A DNA stretch of 64,000 nucleotides from Lactifluus volemus (lineage: Eukaryota > Basidiomycota > Agaricomycetes > Russulales > Russulaceae), in assembly GCA_022376515.1 (NCBI GenBank), contig WTXI01000017.1:124001-188000 (forward strand), read 5' to 3'. Shown here piece after piece: positions 1 to 9,337 of this stretch (the stretch's first letter is position 1; every line of letters begins with the position of its first letter). The notes under the pieces are model-generated. The model had not been told where the DNA came from and did not search any database. It saw nothing but the letters and a program-made list of their open reading frames with translations. Position numbers and translations under genes: made by a program.

Positions 1-1
1 C

Positions 2-265
2 CTGCCCCCGAACGCTACCGGCCCCCAGATCAGAACGGCGTTACATAGCATGGCAATAGCTGCCTTATGTAACCAACAGTCCATGGAGATAGATGGAACA
101 GACCCCGGGGTACACCCCAATAACGAATACGACCCTAGGGAGTTCCCCGAGGCGATTAATGGCAGCACCTTCATCCCTGCGGAGGTAACCAGTGCTGCGG
201 CACAAACTAAGGTCTACTCCCCCTCACGCCCCCTCCAAGGCACTGCCAAGCAGTACTTCGCTTAA
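2..265 (+). CDS. LINE ORF1 C-terminal end (partial)
   Basis: The frame is open from the window edge to the TAA at 263-265, so the protein starts upstream; the ATG at 50 is probably internal. The visible 88 or so residues are rich in Pro, Asn and Thr and show no zinc knuckle. By position this is the C-terminus of the LINE ORF1 (RNA-binding, Gag-like) protein. The assignment rests on its place directly before the endonuclease ORF, not on a recognised domain. Confidence 0.6.
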   Translation: MPPNATGPQIRTALHSMAIAALCNQQSMEIDGTDPGVHPNNEYDPREFPEAINGSTFIPAEVTSAAAQTKVYSPSRPLQGTAKQYFA

Positions 266-267
266 TG
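263..267 (+). promoter_or_regulatory. TAATG stop-start overlap between LINE ORF1 and ORF2
   Basis: The ORF1 stop codon (TAA, 263-265) overlaps the ORF2 start codon (ATG, 265-267). This pentanucleotide is the arrangement known to drive termination-reinitiation in some bicistronic LINEs such as SART1. The coupling is inferred here; only the overlap is seen. Confidence 0.6.
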
Positions 268-1706
268 GCAGTACACCCACCCATACTAATATCGTCCGCT
301 AATATGCGCAAACGCAACGCAACCACCCATGCCCTGCTAAACAGCAATATGAAAACCCACCTGCTACTAATTCAGGAACCTTGGTTCAACACAATCGGAA
401 CGGCAAGGAAAGACAACGCACGCGAGGGAATAGACGTGCTGGGAGGAGTAGCATCCCCAGCATGGGAGATACACTACCCCGGACACGCTGAAGGCAAACG
501 ACCCAAAGTTATGGCCTACTCACGCAAAAAGACACAGACAGACAACAGCACCCACTTTACAGTTGTGCCGCGATTCGACGTCTGTTCATACCCAACAATT
601 CAAGTCCTCGACATCATCTTTGATAAGGAGCAGTGGCGAGTAATCAACTTCTACCACGATATTAGGGATAATACATTGCTCCAAAAGCTCTTAGAGATCG
701 ACATCGACGCAATCATACCAACCTTGGTGATAGGGGATTTCAACACCCACTCACGAGCTTGGTCCCCCCCCGACATCCCCCGCTCTCAATGGGCAGGCCG
801 CCTTGAAGAATGGGCGGCCACAAACTTACTCACACTAGCTAACAACCCCGGAGAGATCACCCGGAGAGGCGCGGATCACGAACGAGACTCCGTTATCGAC
901 CTAGCCTGGTACAACGAAGCAGCCATCCAGGCGGCCAGCTTCACAGGTTTGACCATGGACTGGGAAGGTAGTCTAGCCTCAGACCACGCCATGCTGCACC
1001 TTCTGGGACACATGCGCAAAAGTCACCTAATCCTACCCCAGAAACTGACCTTGGCTTCGTAATGGACCCCGAAAGAAGGGAGGAATGGACCCACGCCTTT
1101 AAGGTAAGATCCATAAAACCCCTCTTTCAGGCCAGCCCAACGGCAGACGAAATCGAGGATGCGATGGAAAAATTGATGTCGGACATTACCCTGACCAACG
1201 AGTCAGTATTCAAACGACGGAAACCCCCGCACCCCAAGGCCTCCCCCTGGTGGAACGCAGCCTGCGCGATCGCCACCCAGAACCTACGCAGAGCCCAGAC
1301 AACAAGGACATGAGGAACAGCTCAAGCGAGACTCAAAGGTACAGTGCGCGCAGCGAAGCGACAATGGGCCGACGAATACATCGAAAAGACCCAACTCTGG
1401 GAACTTGCCGCCTGGAGACATGGTCGTAAAGTAACCAAAGTACCATCACTGCAAGGACCTAATGGTCTGGTGCACACACACGAAGAGGTCGCTGGTATCC
1501 TCTGCCAGCGGTTCTTTCCTCAAACACCTCCAAGGGTGGCCTCTGTCTTCACCGACGACCCTCCCCCACGACCAACAAGAAACCTCCCACACATCGATAA
1601 AGAACTAGTTGGCTCTCTCATCGCGAAGACCACCAACAAATCTGCGCCGGGTCAGTCAGGCCAAACTTGGACTATCCTCAAATGGGTCTGGACCGCGGAC
1701 CCAGAG
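265..1706 (+). pseudogene. LINE ORF2, 5' part: endonuclease domain and linker
   Basis: The 265-1062 frame is an endonuclease/exonuclease/phosphatase domain of the APE type used for target-primed reverse transcription. It contains GDFNTHS near residue 155 and a late SDH motif near residue 240, both expected active-site signatures. A one-base frame break lies in an A run near 1013, after which the protein continues in the frame that is open across 1062-1313. An in-frame TGA at 1311-1313 interrupts the linker, which then resumes to the gypsy insertion point at 1706. The TAATG at 1060-1064 is a by-product of the frame break, not a natural junction. Confidence 0.85.
1702..1706. repeat. Target-site duplication (left), CAGAG
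   Basis: These five bases immediately precede the left LTR and are repeated exactly at 9563-9567 after the right LTR. Five bases is the usual integrase footprint for Ty3/gypsy elements. Confidence 0.9.
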
Positions 1707-2151
1707 TGTTAGGGACTAGCTGTTCCTAGTTCCTAAGATAGGATCAAGTTGGTTCAGGAGGGACCAACAGAGACGCGAGTCAAAGTTGGGTCTAGCTAAG
1801 TTATAGCACTTAGAGGGCTTCAAGAGAGAAAGGATCGCAAGGGGATTTGTGAGGAGGTTCAAGAGGCTAGTATTGGAGAGAAGTCCAAGCTGGAGAGCAA
1901 GGACACAAGTCGAGGGATCTTATATACTGTACAGGGCAAAGGGCGAGTGACATCAGTAATGATGTCATGAGCCTGGGTCTAACTACGACGTCATCGAAGT
2001 TCTAGGCTAATGATGTCATAGGAGTCACTGTGAGTCATGAACATGCTGCTCCGTGTCGTACAAGGTGAGGCTCTGTCCGTAAGCGAGAATGTAGACGGAA
2101 ATGAAAAACATGAGGCAACAGGGAGGCAGAGGTCCAGATGAATCCGTAACA
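1707..2151 (-). repeat. 3' LTR of the gypsy element
   Basis: 445 bp, nearly identical to 9118-9562. Terminal inverted repeat TGTTA/TAACA. The only difference I found from the other copy is one C/T change near 2097 versus 9508. Confidence 0.95.
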
Positions 2152-2161
2152 TTACCTCCCG
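2152..2161 (-). other. Polypurine tract region
   Basis: On the minus strand CGGGAGGTAA abuts the 3' LTR at 2151. This short purine-rich stretch is where plus-strand DNA synthesis would be primed. Confidence 0.5.
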
Positions 2162-2187
2162 TCTTAGGTGATTGTCCCACCAATCAC

Positions 2188-3066
2188 TCAGCACTCCCAG
2201 AAAGAGGGGTCCAGGTTGTGGACGTCGTCGTCGTAGTCATCGCTGTACCAGTTCTGCTCAGCCTCATAGTCGGCCTTCGCATCCTTGGCCCAGGCAGCGG
2301 GGCAGTGGTGACTTTTGTAATTTTCGTGCCCCGTACCGATGAGGCACTCCCCGCCTTTGCGCGGGCAGTTGACGTGTGGGGTCCAGCAGCGGGCGCCGAC
2401 GTGCCCAAGTTTGCGACAGAGGTTGCAGCGGGTGTTAGGCGGCTGCCACTCTTTGGCCTTCCTCTTGCCCTTCATGTCACGTACGCTGGTGTAGGGCTTC
2501 TTAGTGGTGCGACGGGGGCGCTCTTCTTCGCTGCTTCCAGCTCCTCCGCGCATGCGCGAACCTCCCACCTGTTGTCTGGTTTCTTCATTGGGGAGGGGAC
2601 GAGGAGGCGGCGGCGGGGCGCCTGGGACGACGACGGGCGGTGGGGAGTTGAAGTGACGAGGCGGTGGTCCTCGTATGTCTGTCCTGTCGCTGAGGATGAA
2701 GGGGAGGAGTCTGGTGGTCGTCCCAGTAGTCCCAAGGCGTCGGATACTGTCCTCGTGCTTCCTGCGGAGGACGCTGAGGTTCTGTCCTAGTTTCCTTCCT
2801 TCCAACTTCAGTCGCTCCTTCTCCTCCACCGTCCACCTGTAACGTTGCACCTCTGCCGTCAGTCCAGGGTCCCCTAGTTGTCTGAGCGCGTCGTCGACAG
2901 TGCGTCGGAAGACGTGGGTAGGATGGAATAGGACGAGGTCGTCATGGCCTGTCTGCTTGTCTGGATGGCTGCGGGCATTGAGGGGAGCTTCGAATGGTCC
3001 TTCTCCCGTCTTGGTGTATCCGGTGATATAGGAGTCGTCCCTCATAGCGAACTTGACGAACTCCAT
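2188..3066 (-). CDS. Second zinc-knuckle ORF after integrase
   Basis: A 292-residue ORF starting 2 bases after the previous stop (TAG-AG-ATG). The N-terminal third has a helical Glu/Lys/Arg segment (about residues 70-110); the middle is Pro-rich; the C-terminal third has a CCHC knuckle, CNLCRKLGHVGARC, followed by a further Cys/His cluster (C-x6-C...H...HHC) and an acidic tail. It lies between pol and the 3' LTR, the position of accessory or env-like genes in some LTR elements, but it has no signal peptide or membrane segment. A second nucleocapsid-like RNA-binding protein is the simplest reading. I do not know a named family. Confidence 0.65.
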   Translation of the reverse strand: MEFVKFAMRDDSYITGYTKTGEGPFEAPLNARSHPDKQTGHDDLVLFHPTHVFRRTVDDALRQLGDPGLTAEVQRYRWTVEEKERLKLEGRKLGQNLSVLRRKHEDSIRRLGTTGTTTRLLPFILSDRTDIRGPPPRHFNSPPPVVVPGAPPPPPRPLPNEETRQQVGGSRMRGGAGSSEEERPRRTTKKPYTSVRDMKGKRKAKEWQPPNTRCNLCRKLGHVGARCWTPHVNCPRKGGECLIGTGHENYKSHHCPAAWAKDAKADYEAEQNWYSDDYDDDVHNLDPSFWEC

Positions 3067-3068
3067 CT

Positions 3069-3641
3069 CTATGAATCCCCCGACTCTGCGTCTTTTATTG
3101 TGAAGGAGTAGTCGTGGGGGTCGTCCTCTTCGTAGTGGTGGAATCCCGCAGGGGTAGGGATGGTTCTCTCTGGTACAGGACTCAGAATCCTGGCGTGAGG
3201 AGGAGTAGGGAGACGCGGTATTTCTTGGATGTCATCGTCGTCATCCACCGCGGTCTCGGAGGGTGTGGCTGGCACATAGCGAGGGGAGGAAGGGGCTTCG
3301 GATACTGGGGAGGTGTCTCTACCCATTAAGAGGTCCTGAATGACCTGGACGTCAACCTGGGCGATTGCTGCGAGAAAGTCTCTGTCCTCGGGGCTATAGA
3401 CCGCTACTGGGCGGCGAGGAGTAGTAGGGGAAGTGGGAGAGGAACTGTTGGGGAGGAAGGCATTGGAGAAGAGATTTGGATGGATCGAATGATGACTCGT
3501 CCTCTTCTCTTTGGCTTCTCTTTTATGTCTTCTGTGAGCACCTTCTTCGGATGCCTTCGGACGAACTCTTTGAGGCAGTCCGGGGCCCGTATGTTTCCTT
3601 CCGGTTCCCAAGTGTCGTGTGCTTCGCTGTAGCCCTTCCAT
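3069..3641 (-). CDS. Downstream ORF of the gypsy element (possible pol C-terminal extension)
   Basis: A 190-codon frame overlaps the end of pol by about 240 bases. Its latter part is Ser/Pro/Asp-rich, with an acidic DDDDD run and no recognised domain. One extra C in the CCCC run near 3455 would join pol to this frame, so it is likely a C-terminal extension of pol rather than a separate gene. It ends at TAG 3071-3069, two bases before the ATG of the next ORF. Confidence 0.5.
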   Translation of the reverse strand: MEGLQRSTRHLGTGRKHTGPGLPQRVRPKASEEGAHRRHKREAKEKRTSHHSIHPNLFSNAFLPNSSSPTSPTTPRRPVAVYSPEDRDFLAAIAQVDVQVIQDLLMGRDTSPVSEAPSSPRYVPATPSETAVDDDDDIQEIPRLPTPPHARILSPVPERTIPTPAGFHHYEEDDPHDYSFTIKDAESGDS

Positions 3642-6600
3642 CGAACCCTATATTGACGCTTTCTATTGTTCTTGCCTCCACTCCACCTCATGTCAAGGAT
3701 TTGATCTACTTCATACTCCGTTTCACCTTCGATCAGGTCAGGTGGTGGTTCTTCAAAGTTCTCACCATACTCCTCCGTCTCCTTATATGGTGAGAGGAGG
3801 GAGGCATGGAAGACATCGTGTATCTTCCATGAGGCAGGGAGTCGCAGTTTGAAAACCACCGGCGACACGACTTTGGTCACAAGGAAGGGTCCATGCCGTT
3901 TGTTGCTTAGTTTAGCAGTGGGGTGCGTCGTCTTTAGGTTAGTCCCTTCCAGCCAGACCTTCTCGCCTTCATGGAAGGGTCTGTAGTTACGTTGTCCCTT
4001 CTTCCTCTGGGCATACCGTTGCAGCGTGTTTTGAGCGGCCCTGATTGATCGTTGAGCCTGCTCCCTTACACGTTCCAGGGTGCGTTGTCTGTCTTCCAAA
4101 AGGGGGACGTTGGTGGTGATCGGTTGATCAGGTAGTGAGGGCGTGTGTCCCATGAGGAGTTCAAACGGCATCTTGCCTGTGGTGGCGTTAGGCCATGACC
4201 TTTGCACGTACTGCGCCATCGGTAACCAGGTAGCCCAGTCGTCTTGTTCATAATTCCCATAGATCCTTAAGTATTGCTCCAGCCACTGGTTGGTACGTTC
4301 TGACTGCCCGTCTGTCTGTGGATGGTAAGCTGTACTGAGGTTCTGAGTTGACCCTAGTATTCGGCAGAGTTCCTTTGCAAAGTTAGCGGTGAAGCGAGGG
4401 TCTCGATCTGAGATAACTTTTCTAGGGGCTCCATAGTGAGGGAACACGTGTTCGGCATACAAGGAAGCCACTCCTGGTGCGTCTATGGTTTTGTTACAGG
4501 GAAGGAACACGGCTGCTTTGGTGCAGTTGTGGTCAGTGATCGTGAGGATGGAGTCGTATCCTTTTGACAGGGGTAGGTCGGTTATCAGGTCCAGGGCTAT
4601 GGTTTCAAAGGGGGCGGTGTTCCGTTCCGTGGTGATGGGGAAGATGGGGATTTTGGGCTTGGTGGTGCGACTTTTTGTTGCTTGGCAGATGGCGCACCCT
4701 TGCACGTAGTTTTTGACGAACTGTTTAACGTCAGGCCACCAGTAATCGCGCGTGATGAGCAGGTAGGTGTAAAAAATTCCGGGGTGTCCTGCTGTCTGGT
4801 GGTCATGGTAGTGAGTGACTATCTCCCGTCTCAGGGGGTTGTCTTCCACGACAACCGGCTTGTTATCATAGAACCAGATATCGTCCCGCTTGTGCATGCG
4901 GGGGTGAAGCTCCGACCAGTGGAGGAGTTCGGCGGGGGCGCAGGTTTGCGCTTCAAAGACGCGTTCTTCGAGGGAGGAGAGGCTGATGGCGCGGACAAAG
5001 ACTGAGTCAGGGAGAACTGTGACGTCCTGATTGTCCTCCTTCCCTTGGTCGTAATCTGGGCGGCGCGAGAGGTGGTCTGCTTTGTTGTACTTCCCAGGCT
5101 TGTGGATCAATTTGTAGTTGTACTCCGCAAGTCGGGGAATGTACCGCGCCACTCTTCTGTTGATTTTTTGTGGGTTGCGCCAGTGTTGTAGGTTAGCATG
5201 GTCCGTGAACACTAGGACTTCGTGCTGCACGCCCAGTAGGAGATGTCTCCAGTTCTCTAGGCCCTTGACCACCGCCATTAGTTCTCGATCGAAGATATCA
5301 TAGCCGCGTTCCGCTTCGTTCAAGGTTTCTGAGTGGTAGGCCACTGGTCTCTGCTTCCCATCGTTGTCACGTTGGTAGAGGATGGCGCCGATCGCGTACT
5401 GGGAGGCATCTACCTCCATTCGAATTGCTTCGCCTCGTCTGGGCGGAAGAGTACGGGGTCGCTGGTGACTATGTCGATAAGTTTGTTCAAAGCGTCCGTG
5501 CATCTTGCGTCCATTTGAATGTTTGTCCCTTTTTGAGGAGGCTCGTGAGTGGTTTGGCGATGTGGGCGAATCCTCTGATGAATGGTCTCTGGTATCCCAA
5601 GACTCCTAAAGTGCTTCGTACTTGGGTTACAGTGGATAGTTGTCGTGGCCACGTTGCTAGACCGCTCGCTTGGTTGGGTCTATGCGGATGGTCCCATCCT
5701 TCACATAGATACCCAGGTATTCCACCGCGTCCTTCTCAAACTCGCACTTGGGGAGTTTGAGGAATAGGCTATGGTCGCGGAATACTTGCAAGACTTTCCG
5801 TGTTATTAGGCGATGGCGGGCTGGGTCTTTGTGCGTGGCTATTAGGAAGTCGTCCATGTATCCATGGCATTCTCCCGGGAATTCATCGTAGATGGGCTTA
5901 AAGACCCTGTCCGCCATTCGCTGGAAAGTGGCTGGGGAATTGTTTAGTCCAAACAGCATGACGTTGGGGTGGTATAATCCAAGGGGGTTTTGAAGGCCGC
6001 TTTCCAGCGATCCTCCTCCTTGATGCGTATGTTATGGTATCCCGATCGAATGTCGAATTTGGTGAATAGTTCCTTGCCGCTAAGTTCTTCCATGATCTGT
6101 TCTATCCTCGGCATAGGGTAGACATCCCTGACTGTCCATTTGTTGACCTCGCGGTAGTCCTGGATGGGGCGGAGACTACCATCTTTCTTTTTGATGAAGA
6201 ACCAGGGCGTCGACCAAGGGGAGTTGGATTTTTCGATGTAGTTCTTTTGTTCGTGTTCGTCGATCCACTCCTTCGTCGCCTGCTTCTCCGCCGTGGTTAA
6301 GGGGTACACTTTGCAGTTGATGACGTCTGGTGCTTCAGGTTTTAGTTTGATTGCGTGGTCCTCTGGTCTGGATGGCGGGAATCGTTTTGCTCCTCTTCTG
6401 AGAAGACGTCGGCGAAGTCTCGGTATTGTGGGGGATCTCTACTTTTCTTTATCTTTGTTCGCTTTTTCCGCCCACTGCTGTGCCATGTTGACTTTGCTGA
6501 CCAGGATGATTTCATCTCCTTCTTCCCAGGCAGGATCTACCCGTGCTTGTCGTACGATCATCCGCTCTTGTCTTTTCTTTACTCGGTCGTACCACTTGGC

Positions 6601-7031
6601 TTCTAGGTGTACGGGGTCCTTTGAGCTGACTGGTTTCCCAGTCAAACTTTGGTTGGAATGCTTTCAGCCAAGGGTACCCTAGAATGATCCTGTCCGAGCC
6701 TAGATTTGAGACATAGAAGTTCTGTACTTCTTCTTTGTCTCCTTGTCTGATTCTGAGCTCGCAGTAGTGGGTGAGGGCTCCTGCTGTGTTAGCAGAGCCG
6801 TCGGCGTTGGTGATGGTTCGGGGAGGGGGAGTTTCTGGAGGGCAACGTTCAGGAAGGAGGCGGTGGAGGTGTCCATGAGGTTTTCTGTGGCTCTGCTGTC
6901 CACAAGGGTTTTTACTTCGGCCATTCGCTGCATGGATCGGTAGGGCACATTCAAAATCATAGAATTCCGAGTCCTAATACCGATCCAATACAGTTCTATA
7001 GCTCTTTCCCAGGCCGGTGGGTTAGAGCCGC
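3404..7031 (-). pseudogene. Pol polyprotein of the gypsy element, broken by one-base shifts
   Basis: Domains in sense order: aspartic protease (about 6960-6660, active-site motif reads DSRAT where DSGAT is expected); reverse transcriptase (about 6310-5660, with the YMDD catalytic core near 5850); RNase H (about 5470-5130, starting at EVDAS); integrase with an HHCC zinc finger (about 4850-4690, H...H...C-x2-C) and a DDE core; and a chromodomain (about 3735-3555) with YRVRWKGYS...TWEP. Breaks lie near 6825, 6440, 6430, 6400, 5985, 5665 and 5412, each compatible with one base missing from a run of C, A or G. The integrase-chromodomain half is one long uninterrupted frame. The chromodomain suggests targeting to methylated-histone chromatin. 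Confidence 0.9.
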
Positions 7032-8765
7032 CTAAAAACCCTCGTCTTTCAGCATGCTATCCATGAGTTCTTTGCGTTGCTCCCTGGACATTCCTCTGAC
7101 CTTTCCTAGAAAGGCTTCTTTGTCGTCATCGTCCTCCTCTGGCTGTTCGTTCGTCTCTGCTTTGACGGCGGTGACTTCCTTTGCTACTACTCGTTTCGGG
7201 GCGGTTTTCCAGGTGTTTGTCCTTCCCTTCTTTTTGGGACAGACTCTGGCCATGTGTCCGGTTTCCTTGCAGAAGAAACAAGCCCCTTTCTTCATGAGGC
7301 TGTCTTTTTCTGTGTCTGTCATGGCGTTGACTTGGATGTTGTCCACGTCCATGGCGTCCGATCGTCGGTCTTTTTGTCTGTTCTTGGCGCGTTCTTGCCA
7401 GGTGCGTCTGCCATCTTTGCTTTCTTTGTATTTTTTGATGCGCTCCTGGAATCCGTGTGCGCCCCATTCTGCCCATTTGGCCTGTTCGGCTCTAGCTGCC
7501 TCTGCCCATTGCTGGAAGGTGCACGGAGCCGGATTAATATGGTAGAGGGCGTTGTGTAATGCGGATTGGAGTCCCTGTCGAAACATGATGATGGTTCCCT
7601 TGTCTTGAAGGCTTCTGTTTGCCTTCCTGGCAAGTTCCGTGAAGTCACTGATGTAGGTGTCCAGTTCTCCTCCCTTCATTTGAAGATTGGAGAGGTTCCT
7701 CTCCGCGTTCTGTTCTGCTGCTGTGTCTTGGAATGCGCTTCTGAATTCATCCGCGAAAGTGTCCCACAGCCATTGGTTATCATAACCGACTGGGTTCACG
7801 TTTCGTGTCGTGACATTATGGAGCCATTGGACCTGGGTCCTGTTCCAGTTGGCTACTTTGGGTCCTTTGATGTATGACAGACAGTTGGCGACTCTTTGAT
7901 AGGGGAGGGCGAAGGCATAGTTGAAGGTGTTGTTAAGGCAAAAGAGGTTCCATTCGTCCATGAAGTCATCCGCCTTCTGCCTGTCCCCATCGAAAATGGT
8001 GGGTGGTCGTCCAGTGGGCGCCCCCATAAGGTAGCCTGGTCCTGGCATTGGTCCTTGTGGCAGGCCACCTCCTGGGGGTCCTCCTCCTGGGGGCCCAGCC
8101 GGGGGCCAGCCCGGGGGTCCTCCTCCATGAGGTGGGCCTTGAGGTGGGCCTTGAGGCGGACCTTGAGGCGGGCCTGGGGGCGGTGCCCCTCCTTGGTTGA
8201 GTACCCAACCCTGGCCAGCAATCGGAGGAAGCGGTCCTCCTCCTCTTATTGCTAGGTTAGCTACCACTGCCGGTGCTTCGGTCATAGTTGCTCTGATTTG
8301 TATGGGTTCTGGTTCTATTGTGATGGCGTCTACTTGTTCCGCAAGGCGGGTCATCGGGGTGTTTGCTGGTGGTTCTTGGTAGGAGTGGGTGGACAGGGGA
8401 GTCGTTGGTTCTGGTTCCCCTGTACTCCCGTCGTCTTCGCTGTCCTCTCTTATTGCATTGAGAGCACGGTTGTTCGGGTGTTGGGCGTCGTCCTCGCGCC
8501 ACCATCCTGCTCCTGCTGCTTCATTAAGCCTGAGTGCAGGGCAAGATTTGAGTATTTCGTGGTGGCGTAATACAGCGTGCCAGACGTCGTTGATGAATTC
8601 TACGCGGACCGATTCTCCTTCTTGTGCAACGCAGTAACACCGGTCCGTGGGGTTCCAGTATATCCCGCCTTTTACGTGCACAGGCAGGTCGTCGTTGTAT
8701 CGGGTGGGTACTGGGATCAATGTTTCGTTATCGGGGAATTCTATTCTGAGGAGGGTCGCGCTCAT
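7032..8765 (-). CDS. Gag polyprotein of the gypsy element
   Basis: A 577-residue ORF from ATG at 8765. The middle holds a low-complexity Pro/Gly segment (about residues 190-245) with repeated PPQG units. It is followed by a retrotransposon gag (capsid) domain around residues 250-430, including a YISDFTELARKA stretch typical of the family. A C-terminal CCHC zinc knuckle, CFFCKETGHMARVC, binds RNA. The stop TAG at 7034-7032 directly follows a GGGTTTT heptamer. Gag packages the element RNA in cytoplasmic virus-like particles. The ORF appears intact. Confidence 0.92.
   Translation of the reverse strand: MSATLLRIEFPDNETLIPVPTRYNDDLPVHVKGGIYWNPTDRCYCVAQEGESVRVEFINDVWHAVLRHHEILKSCPALRLNEAAGAGWWREDDAQHPNNRALNAIREDSEDDGSTGEPEPTTPLSTHSYQEPPANTPMTRLAEQVDAITIEPEPIQIRATMTEAPAVVANLAIRGGGPLPPIAGQGWVLNQGGAPPPGPPQGPPQGPPQGPPHGGGPPGWPPAGPPGGGPPGGGLPQGPMPGPGYLMGAPTGRPPTIFDGDRQKADDFMDEWNLFCLNNTFNYAFALPYQRVANCLSYIKGPKVANWNRTQVQWLHNVTTRNVNPVGYDNQWLWDTFADEFRSAFQDTAAEQNAERNLSNLQMKGGELDTYISDFTELARKANRSLQDKGTIIMFRQGLQSALHNALYHINPAPCTFQQWAEAARAEQAKWAEWGAHGFQERIKKYKESKDGRRTWQERAKNRQKDRRSDAMDVDNIQVNAMTDTEKDSLMKKGACFFCKETGHMARVCPKKKGRTNTWKTAPKRVVAKEVTAVKAETNEQPEEDDDDKEAFLGKVRGMSREQRKELMDSMLKDEGF
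7035..7041 (-). promoter_or_regulatory. Candidate -1 frameshift site at the gag/pol junction
   Basis: Minus-strand G-GGT-TTT fits the X-XXY-YYZ slippery pattern and the next zero-frame codon is the gag stop. The -1 frame is open from here through the protease. An under-called T or G in this run would equally fuse gag and pol, so the site is not proven to be a recoding signal. Confidence 0.4.
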
Positions 8766-8820
8766 ATTGCAACTGCAAGTACGCTGACTTCTGAGGCAGT
8801 TCTGGCAAAGGGATGAGAAT

Positions 8821-9087
8821 CTAGGCGCCGTCGTGTTCTAGTTCCGGGTCAAGCGTTTCCAACAGGATCGTTTCGCTTCTATAGTCTTCTAGACTGTCGC
8901 TCAGGATCTCGTCTGCTTGCTCAATGGTCTGGGCAAGTTCGTGGAGTTCCGTCTGGAGCCTTCGTTTCTTTTCACCTGTAGCTAGGTCGAGTAGGAGGAG
9001 TACCGTGTAGTATTCCTGCTCCGCGGAGATCCGGATGGCAAGCGCCTCTACCAGATGTTCAATGCGGTCGTTCGGGGGTTCTGCCAC
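8821..9087 (-). other. Small open frame between primer-binding site and gag
   Basis: An 88-codon frame opens 19 bases after the primer-binding site and closes 55 bases before gag. It has no ATG; the first plausible codon is GTG at 9087, preceded by an in-frame TGA two codons upstream. The peptide is acidic, Glu/Leu-rich and predicted coiled-coil-like. It could be a leader peptide, a gag N-terminus separated by a frame error, or chance. I do not recognise it. Confidence 0.35.
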
Positions 9088-9105
9088 CTTTCAGTGGTGT
9101 GTGGG

Positions 9106-9116
9106 AGCTTGGACTT
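9106..9116 (-). other. Primer-binding site (self-primed type)
   Basis: On the minus strand AAGTCCAAGCT sits one base inside the 5' LTR. It does not begin with the TGG expected for a tRNA 3' CCA end. Instead it pairs perfectly over 11 bases with the LTR sequence at 9302-9292, pointing to a Tf1/sushi-type self-priming mechanism. Confidence 0.7.
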
Positions 9117-9291
9117 ATGTTAGGGACTAGCTGTTCCTAGTTCCTAAGATAGGATCAAGTTGGTTCAGGAGGGACCAACAGAGACGCGAGTCAAAGTTGG
9201 GTCTAGCTAAGTTATAGCACTTAGAGGGCTTCAAGAGAGAAAGGATCGCAAGGGGATTTGTGAGGAGGTTCAAGAGGCTAGTATTGGAGAG

Positions 9292-9302
9292 AAGTCCAAG
9301 CT
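9292..9302 (-). other. Self-primer: predicted 5' end of the gypsy RNA
   Basis: Minus-strand AGCTTGGACTT is the exact reverse complement of the 11 bases just inside the 5' LTR (9106-9116, read on the same strand). In Tf1-type elements the first 11 bases of the RNA fold back to prime reverse transcription. The same bases occur at 1881-1891 in the other LTR. Confidence 0.7.
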
Positions 9303-9330
9303 GGAGAGCAAGGACACAAGTCGAGGGATC

Positions 9331-9337
9331 TTATATA
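9331..9337 (-). promoter_or_regulatory. TATA box in the 5' LTR
   Basis: On the minus strand this reads TATATAA. It lies 29-35 bases upstream of 9302, the base where the self-primer match begins, which is the expected TATA-to-start distance. Confidence 0.65.

Noticed and set aside
1060..1064. Second TAATG overlap inside LINE ORF2
   Set aside because: It appears only because of the one-base break near 1013. The downstream protein continues upstream of the ATG in the same frame.
2101..2790. Long plus-strand open frames opposite the gypsy element
   Set aside because: They are complements of GC-rich minus-strand coding sequence with real domains; the plus-strand peptides have none.
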